From Roseateles amylovorans (lineage in GTDB: Bacteria; Pseudomonadota; Gammaproteobacteria; Burkholderiales; Burkholderiaceae_C): a DNA stretch of 64,000 nucleotides. Under the pieces are notes generated by a model that did not search any database, was not told the origin of the DNA, and saw only the letters and a list, made by a program, of their open reading frames with translations. Positions within the stretch are counted from its first letter, which is position 1. The number at the start of each line of letters is the position of its first letter. Below are positions 34,065-43,600 of this stretch, in pieces. The translations under genes were made by a program, and so were the position numbers. Location: positions 1,426,001 through 1,490,000 of the forward strand of contig NZ_CP104562.2 in the NCBI RefSeq assembly GCF_025398155.2, written 5' to 3'.

Positions 34065-35528
34065 ATGCTGCTGACCCTGGTCATCCTTTACCTACTTGTC
34101 ACCATCGCGATCGGCCTGTGGGCCGCCAAGCGGGTGAAGAACACGGCGGACTTCGCCATTGCCGGCCGACATCTGCCCCTGGTGATGATCGTGACCACCA
34201 CGTTCGCGACCTGGTTTGGTTCGGAGACCGTGTTGGGGATTCCCGCCAAATTTGTCCAAACCGGACTCAATGGCGTGGTCGAGGATCCGTTCGGTGCGGG
34301 CTCCTGCCTGATCCTGGTGGGTCTGTTCTTCGCGGCGAAGCTCTACCGGATGACCCTGCTGACCATCAGCGACTATTACCGCGAGCGTTACGGCCGGGTG
34401 GTCGAGGTGGTGTGCAGCTTCATCATCATCCTGTCCTACCTGGGTTGGGTGTCGGCGCAGGTCACGGCGCTGGGCCTGGTGTTCAACCTGCTGTCCGGCG
34501 GCGCGATCAGCATTCCGGTGGGCATGGTCATCGGTACGGCCTCCATCCTGGCCTACACCTTGTTTGGCGGCATGTGGTCGGTGGCGGTGACCGATTTCCT
34601 GCAGATGATCATCCTCGTGGTGGGTCTCTCGATCATTGCCTGGTTCGCGGCGGAGAGCGCCGGCGGCGCGGACAAGGTCATCGCGCTGGCGTCCAGCCAG
34701 GACATGTTCAAGTTCCTCCCGGCGCCGAACTTCCACGACATCGTCTTCTTCCTTGGCGCGGCGATCACGATGATGCTGGGTTCGATTCCGCAGCAGGACG
34801 TGTTCCAGCGGGTGATGTCGGCCAAGGATGTGAAGGCCGCGACGCGCGGACCGGTGATCGGTGGCATCAGCTACATCCTGTTTGCTTTCGTGCCGATGTT
34901 CATCGTGGTGAGCGCGCTGATCATCATGCCGGAGGAGGCCAAGCGGCTGATCGCGGAGGATCCGCAGAAGGTCATCCCGACGCTGGTGATCGAGCGCATG
35001 CCCTTTGTGATGCAGGTGATCTTCTTTGGGGCGCTGCTGTCCGCGCTGAAGTCGACCGCATCGGCCACACTGCTGGCGCCATCGGTGACCTTTGTGGAGA
35101 ACATCTGGCGTCAGTTCTTCCCGCGTGTGTCCGACAAGCAGGAACTTCGCACGATGCGGATCGCGGTGCTGGTGTTCTCGGTCTGCGTCTGCGGCTATGC
35201 GATGGCGCTGGAGGGCACCTCGATCTATGAAATGGTGTCGGCGGCCTATCAGGTGACGCTGGTCGGCGCCTTCGTGCCGCTGGTTTTCGGCCTCTACTGG
35301 AAGCGCGCGACGACGCAGGGCGCGATTTTGGCGATCGCGTTGGGCACCATCACCTGGCTGCTGTTCCTGCTGACCCCGGCCGGCGAGCAGTTCCCGGCGC
35401 AGTTGGCGGGCTTCCTGGCCGGCATCGTGGGCATGTTGCTGGGCTCGTTGGGCCCTCAGGCCATCCGCAATGTGCAGGGATCCCACCATCGGCTGGTGGG
35501 TGCTGAGGACGGTTCGCGCGCGGCTTGA
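34065..35528 (+). CDS. Sodium:solute symporter (SSS family)
   Basis: Inner-membrane secondary transporter, 487 residues with about 13 hydrophobic helices, the SSS family layout. Family-like stretches include DFAIAGRHLPLVMIVTTTFATWFGSETVLG near residues 30-57 and SDYYRERYGR. Around helix 8 it has FGALLSALKSTASATLLAPS, the sodium-site helix with paired serines. The ATG is preferred over a TTG seven codons upstream. Substrate cannot be told. It is divergent from the T3SS pilin unit and marks the right edge of the cluster. A GATAAT at 34013 could be its -10. Confidence 0.9.
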   Translation: MLLTLVILYLLVTIAIGLWAAKRVKNTADFAIAGRHLPLVMIVTTTFATWFGSETVLGIPAKFVQTGLNGVVEDPFGAGSCLILVGLFFAAKLYRMTLLTISDYYRERYGRVVEVVCSFIIILSYLGWVSAQVTALGLVFNLLSGGAISIPVGMVIGTASILAYTLFGGMWSVAVTDFLQMIILVVGLSIIAWFAAESAGGADKVIALASSQDMFKFLPAPNFHDIVFFLGAAITMMLGSIPQQDVFQRVMSAKDVKAATRGPVIGGISYILFAFVPMFIVVSALIIMPEEAKRLIAEDPQKVIPTLVIERMPFVMQVIFFGALLSALKSTASATLLAPSVTFVENIWRQFFPRVSDKQELRTMRIAVLVFSVCVCGYAMALEGTSIYEMVSAAYQVTLVGAFVPLVFGLYWKRATTQGAILAIALGTITWLLFLLTPAGEQFPAQLAGFLAGIVGMLLGSLGPQAIRNVQGSHHRLVGAEDGSRAA

Positions 35529-35642
35529 CCCCCGCAAGGGGCCGTCATCCGGATGTCCCCGCCATTGGCGCGCCAGCAACGGACCGGGCCGTGGGCGGCC
35601 GGGCTTGGTCACGCGGCTGAGGGGCAACCGGGCGCCTCTCTA

Positions 35643-35648
35643 TATAAT
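35643..35648 (+). promoter_or_regulatory. Candidate -10 box for fmdB-DUF502-aspS
   Basis: A perfect TATAAT within an unusually AT-rich stretch (CTATATAATTTCGGGTTTTTG), 27 bases before the fmdB start. No convincing -35 lies 16-18 bases upstream. Confidence 0.45.
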
Positions 35649-35675
35649 TTCGGGTTTTTGACCCTGGCCACCACC

Positions 35676-36068
35676 ATGCCGATCTACGCTTACCGCTGTG
35701 GCGCCTGCGGACACGCCAAGGACGTGCTGCAGAAGCTGTCTGACGCTCCGCTGACCACCTGCCCGGCCTGTGGCGCGGAAAGCTTTTCGAAGCAAGTCAC
35801 CGCCGCCGGCTTCCAGCTCAAGGGCTCGGGCTGGTATGTGACCGACTTCCGAGGCGGTTCCGGCGGTGCCGGTGCGGCCCCGGCCGCTGGTGTTGCGACG
35901 GGTGCAGCGACTGGTGCAGCGGGGGGCGCTGTCGCTGCAGGCGGCGCGGCCTCGGAAACGACTGCCGGCGCCAGCGCCGGCGGTTCCGGCACGTCGGACA
36001 GCACCTCCGGCGGCGCCAGCGCTTCGGGCGGAGGCACGCCCTGCGGCGGCTCCTGCGCCTGTCATTGA
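35676..36068 (+). CDS. FmdB-family zinc-ribbon protein
   Basis: 130-residue protein. Residues 1-60 are the FmdB/CxxC_CxxC zinc ribbon: MPIYAYRCGACG, then CPACG after about 21 residues, then FQLKGSGWYVTDF. The remaining ~65 residues are a Gly/Ala/Ser/Thr-rich tail ending GGSCACH, where extra Cys/His might bind metal. The family is a putative regulatory or metal-binding protein of unproven function. It is followed by a DUF502 gene and aspS, the usual trio in betaproteobacteria. Confidence 0.9.
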   Translation: MPIYAYRCGACGHAKDVLQKLSDAPLTTCPACGAESFSKQVTAAGFQLKGSGWYVTDFRGGSGGAGAAPAAGVATGAATGAAGGAVAAGGAASETTAGASAGGSGTSDSTSGGASASGGGTPCGGSCACH

Positions 36069-36090
36069 GGAACGAGGGCCGGACCCAGGC

Positions 36091-36765
36091 ATGAGAAAGT
36101 ACATCATCACCGGCCTGCTGGTCTGGCTACCGCTCGCGATCACCGTCTGGGTGCTGCTGTGGGTGCTGGGCATCATCGACGGCGTCTTCACCTGGCTGCT
36201 CTCCGCCGTGCAAACGGTGCTGCCGGTTTCTGCCCCCTGGTTGAAGCAACTTCATCAGATTCCCGGCCTGGGCGTGGTTGTGCTGGTCGCGGCGCTGATG
36301 CTGACCGGCATGTTCGTCGCGAACATCTTCGGCCAGTGGTGGTTCCGGCAATGGGACCGGCTGCTGTTCAAGATCCCCATCGTCAAGAGCATCTACAGCT
36401 CGGTCAAGCAGGTCTCGGACACGCTGTTCTCTTCCAGCGGCAATGCATTCCGTGAGGCGGTGCTGGTCCCTTACCCGCATCCTCATTCCTGGACCATCGC
36501 CTTTGTCACCGGCAAGCCCAGCGGCGAAGTGGCGGACCAGCTCGGCACGCTCAGCGGCGCCGCGCCGGACGAACATGTCAGCCTCTACGTCCCGACCACC
36601 CCGAACCCCACCTCCGGCTTCCTGCTGATGATGCCCCGTGCGCAGCTCCGTCCGTTGGGCATGAGCGTGGACGAGGCGCTCAAGTACATCATCTCGATGG
36701 GCGTGGTCGCCCCGCCTCCGGGCGATGCCACCCTGGTGCTGCCGAACGAGCCTGCCCGAAATTGA
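36091..36765 (+). CDS. DUF502-family inner-membrane protein
   Basis: 224-residue membrane protein of unknown function. Two hydrophobic segments lie near residues 5-28 and 62-82. The family block FGQWWFRQWDRLLFKIPIVKSIYSSVKQV follows. A C-terminal soluble domain has VPTTPNPTSGFLLMMPRAQLRPLGMSVDEALKYIISMGVV, a typical DUF502 ending. It lies 22 bases after fmdB and upstream of aspS. Confidence 0.92.
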   Translation: MRKYIITGLLVWLPLAITVWVLLWVLGIIDGVFTWLLSAVQTVLPVSAPWLKQLHQIPGLGVVVLVAALMLTGMFVANIFGQWWFRQWDRLLFKIPIVKSIYSSVKQVSDTLFSSSGNAFREAVLVPYPHPHSWTIAFVTGKPSGEVADQLGTLSGAAPDEHVSLYVPTTPNPTSGFLLMMPRAQLRPLGMSVDEALKYIISMGVVAPPPGDATLVLPNEPARN

Positions 36766-36960
36766 CCGGGTTGAGCGCCTCGGCAAGCGCTCAGCCCTGA
36801 GGGTCCCCGGACCCCGCCAGCGCCTTCATTGGCCTGCGCCCTTCCCGGGCCGGGCCGCCGGGTCCTGAGGCATTGAAGCCTGGGGCCCGTGCCAGGCGAC
36901 CGCCAGCACCTCGTGGTGGGCCCCTGGTCCCTGTACATCCCAGATTTTCGGAGAGATCCC

Positions 36961-38754
36961 ATGCGTACCTGCTATGCCGGCCAAGTCAGCGAAAAGCTGC
37001 TGGACCAGACCGTGACCCTGATGGGCTGGGCCCATCGCCGCCGTGACCATGGCGGCGTGATCTTCATCGACCTGCGCGATCGCGAAGGCCTGGTGCAGAT
37101 CGTCTGCGATCCCGATCGCGCCGACATGTTCAAGGTGGCGGAGGAAGTCCGCAACGAGTTCTGCCTGAAGGTCGTCGGCAAGGTCCGCGCGCGGCCGACC
37201 GGCACCGAGAACGGCAACCTGGTCAGCGGCAAGATCGAAGTCCTGTGCCATGAGCTGGAAGTGCTGAACCCGTCGGTGACGCCCCCGTTCCCGCTGGACG
37301 ACGAGAACATCTCCGAGACCACCCGCCTGACGCACCGGGTGCTGGATCTGCGCCGCCCGTACATGCAGAACAACCTGATGCTGCGCTACCGCGTGGCGAT
37401 GGAAGCGCGCAAGTTCCTGGACGAGCAAGGCTTCGTCGACATCGAAACCCCGATGCTGACCAAGAGCACGCCCGAAGGCGCGCGGGACTACCTGGTCCCG
37501 TCGCGGGTGCATGACGGCATGTTCTTCGCGCTGCCCCAGTCCCCGCAGCTGTTCAAGCAGCTGCTGATGGTGGCGGGCTTCGATCGCTACTACCAGATCA
37601 CCAAGTGCTTCCGTGACGAGGACCTGCGCGCCGACCGCCAGCCCGAATTCACCCAGATCGACATCGAGACCAGCTTCCTGAACGAGGAAGAGATCCGCGC
37701 GATGTTCGAAGGCATGATCCGCCACGTCTTCCGCAAGGCGCTGGATGTGGAACTGGGCGACTACCCGGTGATGAAGTATGCGGAGGCGATGTACCGCTTC
37801 GGCTCCGACAAGCCCGACCTGCGCATCAAGCTCGAGTTCACCGAGCTGACCGATGTGATGGGCGATGTCGACTTCAAGGTGTTCTCCACGCCGGCGACCA
37901 CGCCTGGTGGCCGTGTGGTCGCGCTGCGCGTGCCCGGCGGCGCCCAACTCAGCCGTGGCGAGATCGACAGCTACACCGAGTTCGTGAAGATCTACGGTGC
38001 CAAGGGCCTGGCCTGGATCAAGGTCAATGAAGTGGCCAAGGGCCGCGAGGGCCTGCAGTCGCCGATCGTCAAGAACCTGCACGACAAGGCGGTGGCGGAC
38101 ATCCTGGCGCGCACCGGCGCGCAGGACGGCGACCTGATCTTCTTCGGTGCCGACAAGTCCAAGGTCGTCAACGACGCCATCGGCGCCCTGCGCCTGAAGG
38201 TCGGCCACAGCGAGTTCGGCAAGACCCACGGCCTGTTCGAGGACAAGTGGGCCCCGCTGTGGGTGGTCGACTTCCCGATGTTCGAGCAGGACGAGGAAAA
38301 CAACCGTTGGGCCGCCGTGCACCATCCGTTCACCGCGCCCAAGGACGGGCATGAGGATTTGATGGTGACGGATCCCGGCAAATGCGTGGCCAAGGCCTAC
38401 GACATGGTGCTCAACGGCTGGGAACTGGGCGGCGGTTCGGTGCGTATTCACCGTGCGGATGTCCAGGCCAAGGTCTTCGAGGCGCTCAACATCAGCCCGG
38501 AGGAACAGCGCATCAAGTTCGGCTTCCTGCTGGACGCGCTGCAATACGGCGCTCCGCCGCATGGCGGCCTGGCCTTCGGCCTGGACCGTCTGGTCACGCT
38601 GATGACCAAGGCCGAGTCCATCCGTGACGTGATCGCCTTCCCCAAGACCCAGCGTGCCCAGTGCCTGCTGACGGGCGCGCCGTCCAACGTCGACGAAAAG
38701 CAGCTGCGCGAGCTGCACATCCGTCTGCGCAACCCCGGCGCAGCGACGGCTTGA
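36961..38754 (+). CDS. aspS: Aspartyl-tRNA synthetase
   Basis: Class II aminoacyl-tRNA synthetase that charges tRNA-Asp, and perhaps tRNA-Asn as in most betaproteobacteria. The 597-residue protein has an N-terminal OB-fold (MGWAHRRRDHGGVIFIDLRD). Class II motifs follow: FVDIETPMLTKSTPEGARDY, YYQITKCFRDEDLRADRQPEFTQID and the C-terminal GGLAFGLDRLV. A bacterial GAD insert lies around residues 310-410. The start ATG has GGAGAG upstream. The gene ends in a strong hairpin. Confidence 0.98.
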   Translation: MRTCYAGQVSEKLLDQTVTLMGWAHRRRDHGGVIFIDLRDREGLVQIVCDPDRADMFKVAEEVRNEFCLKVVGKVRARPTGTENGNLVSGKIEVLCHELEVLNPSVTPPFPLDDENISETTRLTHRVLDLRRPYMQNNLMLRYRVAMEARKFLDEQGFVDIETPMLTKSTPEGARDYLVPSRVHDGMFFALPQSPQLFKQLLMVAGFDRYYQITKCFRDEDLRADRQPEFTQIDIETSFLNEEEIRAMFEGMIRHVFRKALDVELGDYPVMKYAEAMYRFGSDKPDLRIKLEFTELTDVMGDVDFKVFSTPATTPGGRVVALRVPGGAQLSRGEIDSYTEFVKIYGAKGLAWIKVNEVAKGREGLQSPIVKNLHDKAVADILARTGAQDGDLIFFGADKSKVVNDAIGALRLKVGHSEFGKTHGLFEDKWAPLWVVDFPMFEQDEENNRWAAVHHPFTAPKDGHEDLMVTDPGKCVAKAYDMVLNGWELGGGSVRIHRADVQAKVFEALNISPEEQRIKFGFLLDALQYGAPPHGGLAFGLDRLVTLMTKAESIRDVIAFPKTQRAQCLLTGAPSNVDEKQLRELHIRLRNPGAATA

Positions 38755-38829
38755 TCGGGCGGGTCTCGATCGGAGCGGTTGCCCTATCGGGCGCTGTCGA
38801 TCAATGACCTGAAGCGCAGCCTCGAAGCG

Positions 38830-38861
38830 AACGCCCCGGCGGAGTGATCCGCCGGGGCGTT
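38830..38861 (+). terminator. Terminator after aspS
   Basis: Perfect 14-bp stem (38830-38843 with 38848-38861), four-base loop GTGA, rich in G and C, followed by TGTC. It lies 75 bases after the aspS stop, before the TPR-protein gene. Confidence 0.75.
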
Positions 38862-38999
38862 TGTCATGGCGGGCGCTCCCGTCCATGCCGCGCATCTGCT
38901 GGCTGAAATCAGGTCAGGAGCGGCGTGGGGTCGACCGGCGTGCCCGTTATGCTTCGAACTGATGCAGCCCCAGGCTGCGGTTGAGACGACGGGAGTGAG

Positions 39000-40586
39000 A
39001 TGGCGACGGATGGGCAGGCGGCCAAGGCCGACAAGGCAGACAAAGGCGGGCCGAGGGCCCGGCCGACAGGCGGGCGACGCGAGAACGACGTCCCGGCGTT
39101 GACGTGGCCGCAACCGTTGAAGCGCTGGGAGCGCTTGGTGATGCGCCGCCCGGGGCTGGCCTATTCGCGCCTGCAGGCCGTGATGGCCCAGGACACCGAG
39201 CCGCCGTTCCAGGCGTTGCTCGGGGCCTTCTTCATTCTCGAACGCTGGGGCCGAGGACCGGAGCTTCAAGGTGCATTGGAAAGCGCGCTGCTTCGCGCGC
39301 GACAGCATCGCCTGCTGGAGGAGGCGGCCGAGCTCAGTGAGGCGCTGGGTCGGCTCCATTACCAGCGCGGCGACTACGTCCAGGCCTGCAACGTCTGGAG
39401 CCAGACCTTGGAGCTGGCGGACGATGAAACCCGCTGGGCCTGCTTGGCGCGCATCGGTCTGGCGCATCTGTGCTTTGCGCTGGGCGATTGGGCGCGCGGC
39501 GGACGGGTGCTGGATCAGGCGGAACTGCACTACCCGCAACTGGCCGACGATGCCTATCTTCGCGCCAAGATCGCTTTGAACCGGGCGGTCGCCCTGCGCG
39601 CGACGCAGGGCCCGCAGGCGGCATTGCCGCGGTTGGATGAAGCGCGTGCGGCGGCGCGCGAGGCGGGCCATCGAGACTATGAAGCCGAGGCCATCTGGCA
39701 CCTGGCCCGCTGTGCCCGTGACAGTGGGGCGGCCGGCGAGGCCCTGGCGCTGGCCGTCCAGGCTGAGGAGCTGGCCAGTCGCTGCCACTACCGCTGGCTG
39801 CAGGCGCAGACGCTGCTGCTGATCTCGGAATTGCGGCCCGGCACCGAGGCCATCCCACCGGCCGAGCAGGCCTTGCTGCTGGGCGAGGCACTCCAGTCGC
39901 GGGCCGTCCAGGCCGCGGCGCATGGGCGGCTCAGCCAGCTGATGGCCGAGCAGGCGCAGTTGGGTCCGAGCTGGTACCACCAGCAGCAGCGCCAGCGGCT
40001 GGAGGCGACCCTCGTCCAAACCGAACTCCCGGCCAGGTTGGAGCAGTTGGCGCGCTTCGACACCGATCCGCATGGCGCGGACGCCCTCCTGTTGTCGCTT
40101 GGCCGTGCCGACGCGCCGGCGTCGTCCATGGCGGATGTCGACCGCCATTGGCAACGCGCTCGACCGCCCCTGAAGGCCGCGCTCAGCCTGTCCATGCTGG
40201 AGGTCAGCTGGAAGGCGCCTTTGCCGGGCCGTGGCCGGACCTTGCCCTACGATCCACCGCAAGTTCTGGAGCTCCCCCTGCACCAGCCTGACGGGGAGGC
40301 GATCGGTGTGTTGCGTCTGGAACGTCCGGTGGGCGTGCCTTGGTCGCGTGCCGATCGAAGTCGGGCGACGCGCGTGGCAGGGTGGCTGGAACGGCTCGTC
40401 GCGCAGGCGGCCAGCGCTTCGCCCGCGCCCATGCGGGATGCGCCGATGCCCGAGGACACTGGGCAGCAAGCGCGGGTCCTGCTGAGCGAGCTGGAGCGAC
40501 TTCGTGCCAGCGTCGGTCCGCTGGAGCCGATCGACCTGGCTGACGCGCTGCTCGCCGCTCGCCGGCTGGTCGATCGCCTCGGATAA
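39000..40586 (+). CDS. TPR-like protein of unknown function
   Basis: 528-residue cytoplasmic protein without signal peptide. Residues ~70-320 are helical repeats of tetratricopeptide type (for example LHYQRGDYVQACNVWSQTLEL, and AIWHLARCARDSGAAGEALALAVQAEEL). Residues ~370-470 may be a second, GAF-like region (LELPLHQPDGEAIGVLRLER). The layout resembles sensor halves of TPR-GGDEF proteins, but no GGDEF domain follows. Its 30-residue head is Lys/Ala/Arg-rich. A 245-base gap separates it from aspS. Function unknown. Confidence 0.85.
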   Translation: MATDGQAAKADKADKGGPRARPTGGRRENDVPALTWPQPLKRWERLVMRRPGLAYSRLQAVMAQDTEPPFQALLGAFFILERWGRGPELQGALESALLRARQHRLLEEAAELSEALGRLHYQRGDYVQACNVWSQTLELADDETRWACLARIGLAHLCFALGDWARGGRVLDQAELHYPQLADDAYLRAKIALNRAVALRATQGPQAALPRLDEARAAAREAGHRDYEAEAIWHLARCARDSGAAGEALALAVQAEELASRCHYRWLQAQTLLLISELRPGTEAIPPAEQALLLGEALQSRAVQAAAHGRLSQLMAEQAQLGPSWYHQQQRQRLEATLVQTELPARLEQLARFDTDPHGADALLLSLGRADAPASSMADVDRHWQRARPPLKAALSLSMLEVSWKAPLPGRGRTLPYDPPQVLELPLHQPDGEAIGVLRLERPVGVPWSRADRSRATRVAGWLERLVAQAASASPAPMRDAPMPEDTGQQARVLLSELERLRASVGPLEPIDLADALLAARRLVDRLG

Positions 40587-40622
40587 ACCCCTTCCCGACC
40601 GGCGCGGCCCACAGGCAAACCC

Positions 40623-43600
40623 TCAGAGTACCGAGGTGCCCGCCGCTGTGATGACGGTGATGGCGTCGGCCTGCAGTACCTGGGCCAGGGTGATGGTGAG
40701 ATCGGGGTGCGCGAAGTCGGCATTGCCGTTCACATCCACCTGCAAGACGACTTGACCGCGCTCGTCGACCGCCCGGCGCAGATAAAGCGCCTCGTCGCCG
40801 CTCAGGAAGCCCTGCAGCAGCTGGCGCAGGTCGAGCTGGTCGCCCTGGGCGGTGGTGTAGTCCCACACGAGGTCCGCGCCGCGGTGGCCCTCGGTCCACA
40901 CAAAGGTGTCGGAACCTGCGCCCCCGATCAGCACGTCGTTGGCGCCGGTGGACCGAACGATGTTGTCGCCCGCATTGCCGATCACCACGGCCTGGGCGCC
41001 GGTGTCGTACGCGAAGCGTTGGCCGTCCATCACCACGACGTCACCAGCATCCATGCGGATGGTCAACGCATCCGCGCCGTTGAGGGCCACAGTCTGGGAA
41101 GACAGCGTCAGCAGGTTGGCCGCGCCGTTGTCCATCCACACCTGCTCGATGCCCCGGACACCGCCGGAGAAGGCGGAGAAGTCCAGGCCATGGTCACCGC
41201 AGAGGTACAGCGTGTCATGACCGGCCAGGCCGTCGATGGTCTCGATCGCGCGCTCTCCGGCGTAGGTGAGGACATCGTTGCGGGCGGTACCGAGCAGCGC
41301 GCGCATGCTGGGCGTGCTGTTGTCCGTGGCCAGGTAGACCAGGAACTCGTTGAACATGACCTGTTGATAGTACGGCGAGCCGTTGCCCCATCCGAGGAAC
41401 CAGCTCCCGGCTGAGACGAAGGTGTCGTTCAGCGTGGCATCAGAGGCGACACGCACCCCGTTCTCGTAGATGACCTGCTTGCCATCGGTGAAGTTTTTCT
41501 CGTCGGTGCCCGCGGTGGGATTGCCGCTGTGGGCCTCGAAGACGATGTCGTTGGCCTGACCCACCACCTGCATGTCATCAGTCAGGTTGCGGACCAGCCG
41601 GCCCACCGAGTTGGGTGCGCCCACATCGAACACATAGCGCGAGCCCTCCGGGTAATGGGCACTGATCCGGTTGGACGTCGATGGATCACCGAGCTGGAAG
41701 AGCGTGCCCGACCGCGTCCCCTCGGCCTGGACCTTGGCGTAGACCGCCAGACTGCGCCAATCGGTGCCCGCGACGCCGGTGGCTTCGAGGTAATCGTTAT
41801 TCGCACCATTGCGTCCGCTGTTGAAACTGATCGCCGGGGAGCCGTCGGAGCGGGTCACCAGTTGGCCGCCGTCGACGATCACGCCCTGTTTGGCAGGGTC
41901 GGTCTGGGCCATGTTGATACCGTGTCCGGACTGGTCATACCAGCAGGTTACAAAGCCTTTGTCGGTGGCGCCGGTTCCCACGAAGTCCATCAGCGCCTGC
42001 CGGTCCAGATTGCCGCTGGCGTCGAAGCCGATGTCCTGCTCGGCATTGTCCGAGGAGCGCCTCACCCGGATCGCGAAGTCGTTCTGGCGCTGATTGAGGT
42101 TGCGCAGGCCGTAGGCAGCCTGCAGTTGGCTGATGTCGATCTCGTTGAGGTTGCCGATGCCCAGGCCGTCCTGGATCACGCCGCCGATGGGCTCGTCCAG
42201 GCGAACGACCAGGGTGTCATTGACCTCGCGGTAGTAGTCGCCCTTGATGGTGAACTTGATCAGCTTGCTGTCCTCGCCCGCTGCGAAGTCGATCAGGCCG
42301 GCCATGGCGCCGATGAAATCATCATCGGCCGCCGCACCGTCGCTGAGGGCGCGCGCCGAGCTGGCGGCTTCGTCGACGGCGAATCGGACGCTGCCGGCTG
42401 CGCGGAGGTCGCCGGTGCGGGTGACCAGGAACACCATCTCCCGGCTGCCGTCCTCGCCCTCGATCACCTGTGAATCGGTGATGGCGTAGGTGGTGGTGTC
42501 CACCGTGGAGGTGGCGGTGCGCACCGTCTCGTTGCCAGCCAGATCCTGGGTGGTGACCCGGACATTGACGAGGTCGCCCGGCGCAAAGACATGGGTCTGC
42601 CCGTCGGCACTGACGGCGGAGCCGGTGTCGAGCCGCCAATGACCGGCCTCATCGGTCTGCACCTCATAACGGACCTCGTAGCCATTGGTCAGATCGTTGT
42701 CGATGTCGATCTCGATCGTGACCGGCATGTCGGGGTCAGCGATGCCGCCGAGCGTCGGCAGGGCGTGGACCGTGTGGCCAATGACAATGGTGCTGGCCGG
42801 AGGACGGGTGTCGATGGTGAGTTCGAGCAGGCCGGAGATCAGTCCGCCGGCGATCACGCCGACGCGGTAGTCCCCATCAGGGAGCGTTTGGCCCGTCAGT
42901 GTGAAACGCCATTGGCCATTGGCATCGGCCACGACGCTGCCCAGGGTTTCGCCGTTGTCCAGCAGGCCGTTGCCGTTGGCATCGACGAAGACGGTCACGG
43001 TCTGACCAGCGGGAGCGAACCCCAGGAGCACCAGCGGGGCGCCGTCGCTGCCATTGCAGGCGGTGAGGGCATCGTTGTGATGCAGGCCGGTGTCCGCCTC
43101 GGCGGCGAGGTAGAGCACCGGCGTGGCGATGTCTCGCACGTCCAGGCGGGTCACGGCTCCGGTGGCGGCGGTGTTGCCGGCGCGGTCGGTGGCGGTCACC
43201 TCGACCGTGCGCAGGCCCAGTGGCGCGTCGGCCTCGCAGGTGTAGTGGAGGGCGCGCAGCAGCTCGGACGCCTCGCCTTGCGTCAGCGCGGTGTCGGAGG
43301 TGATGGTGAGGGTGGGCGAGGGGCCGTCACTGAGCGTGAGCGTCAGCACGCGGTCCGGCAGCAGCGTCGCCGTGGTCAGGGTGCCGCTGTCGCCCAGCCG
43401 CAGCATCATGCTGCGGTCGTCGCCGCGGTCAGGGTCAAAAAGGCCGATCCATTCGCCGGTGTCGGGCGTGGTGGTGTCGAACGCGCCGGCCACCGACGCG
43501 CTGAATCGCAGCGTCAACTGGGTCACGCCATTGCGCTCGGTGATGGCGCCGGTGGCTGGATTGGCAAGCCCGAAGGCCCAGGGCAGGCCGGGCGTGACCA

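Noticed and set aside
33902..35230. A 442-codon frame beside the symporter
   Set aside because: Out of frame with a clear 13-helix transporter; composition is Arg/Gly/His-rich shadow.
36826..38895. A 689-codon open frame on the minus strand
   Set aside because: Antisense to aspS; no recognisable domain.
38784..40469. A 561-codon open frame on the minus strand
   Set aside because: Antisense to the TPR gene, which has better codon pattern, start and repeat structure. Not fully excluded, but unlikely.
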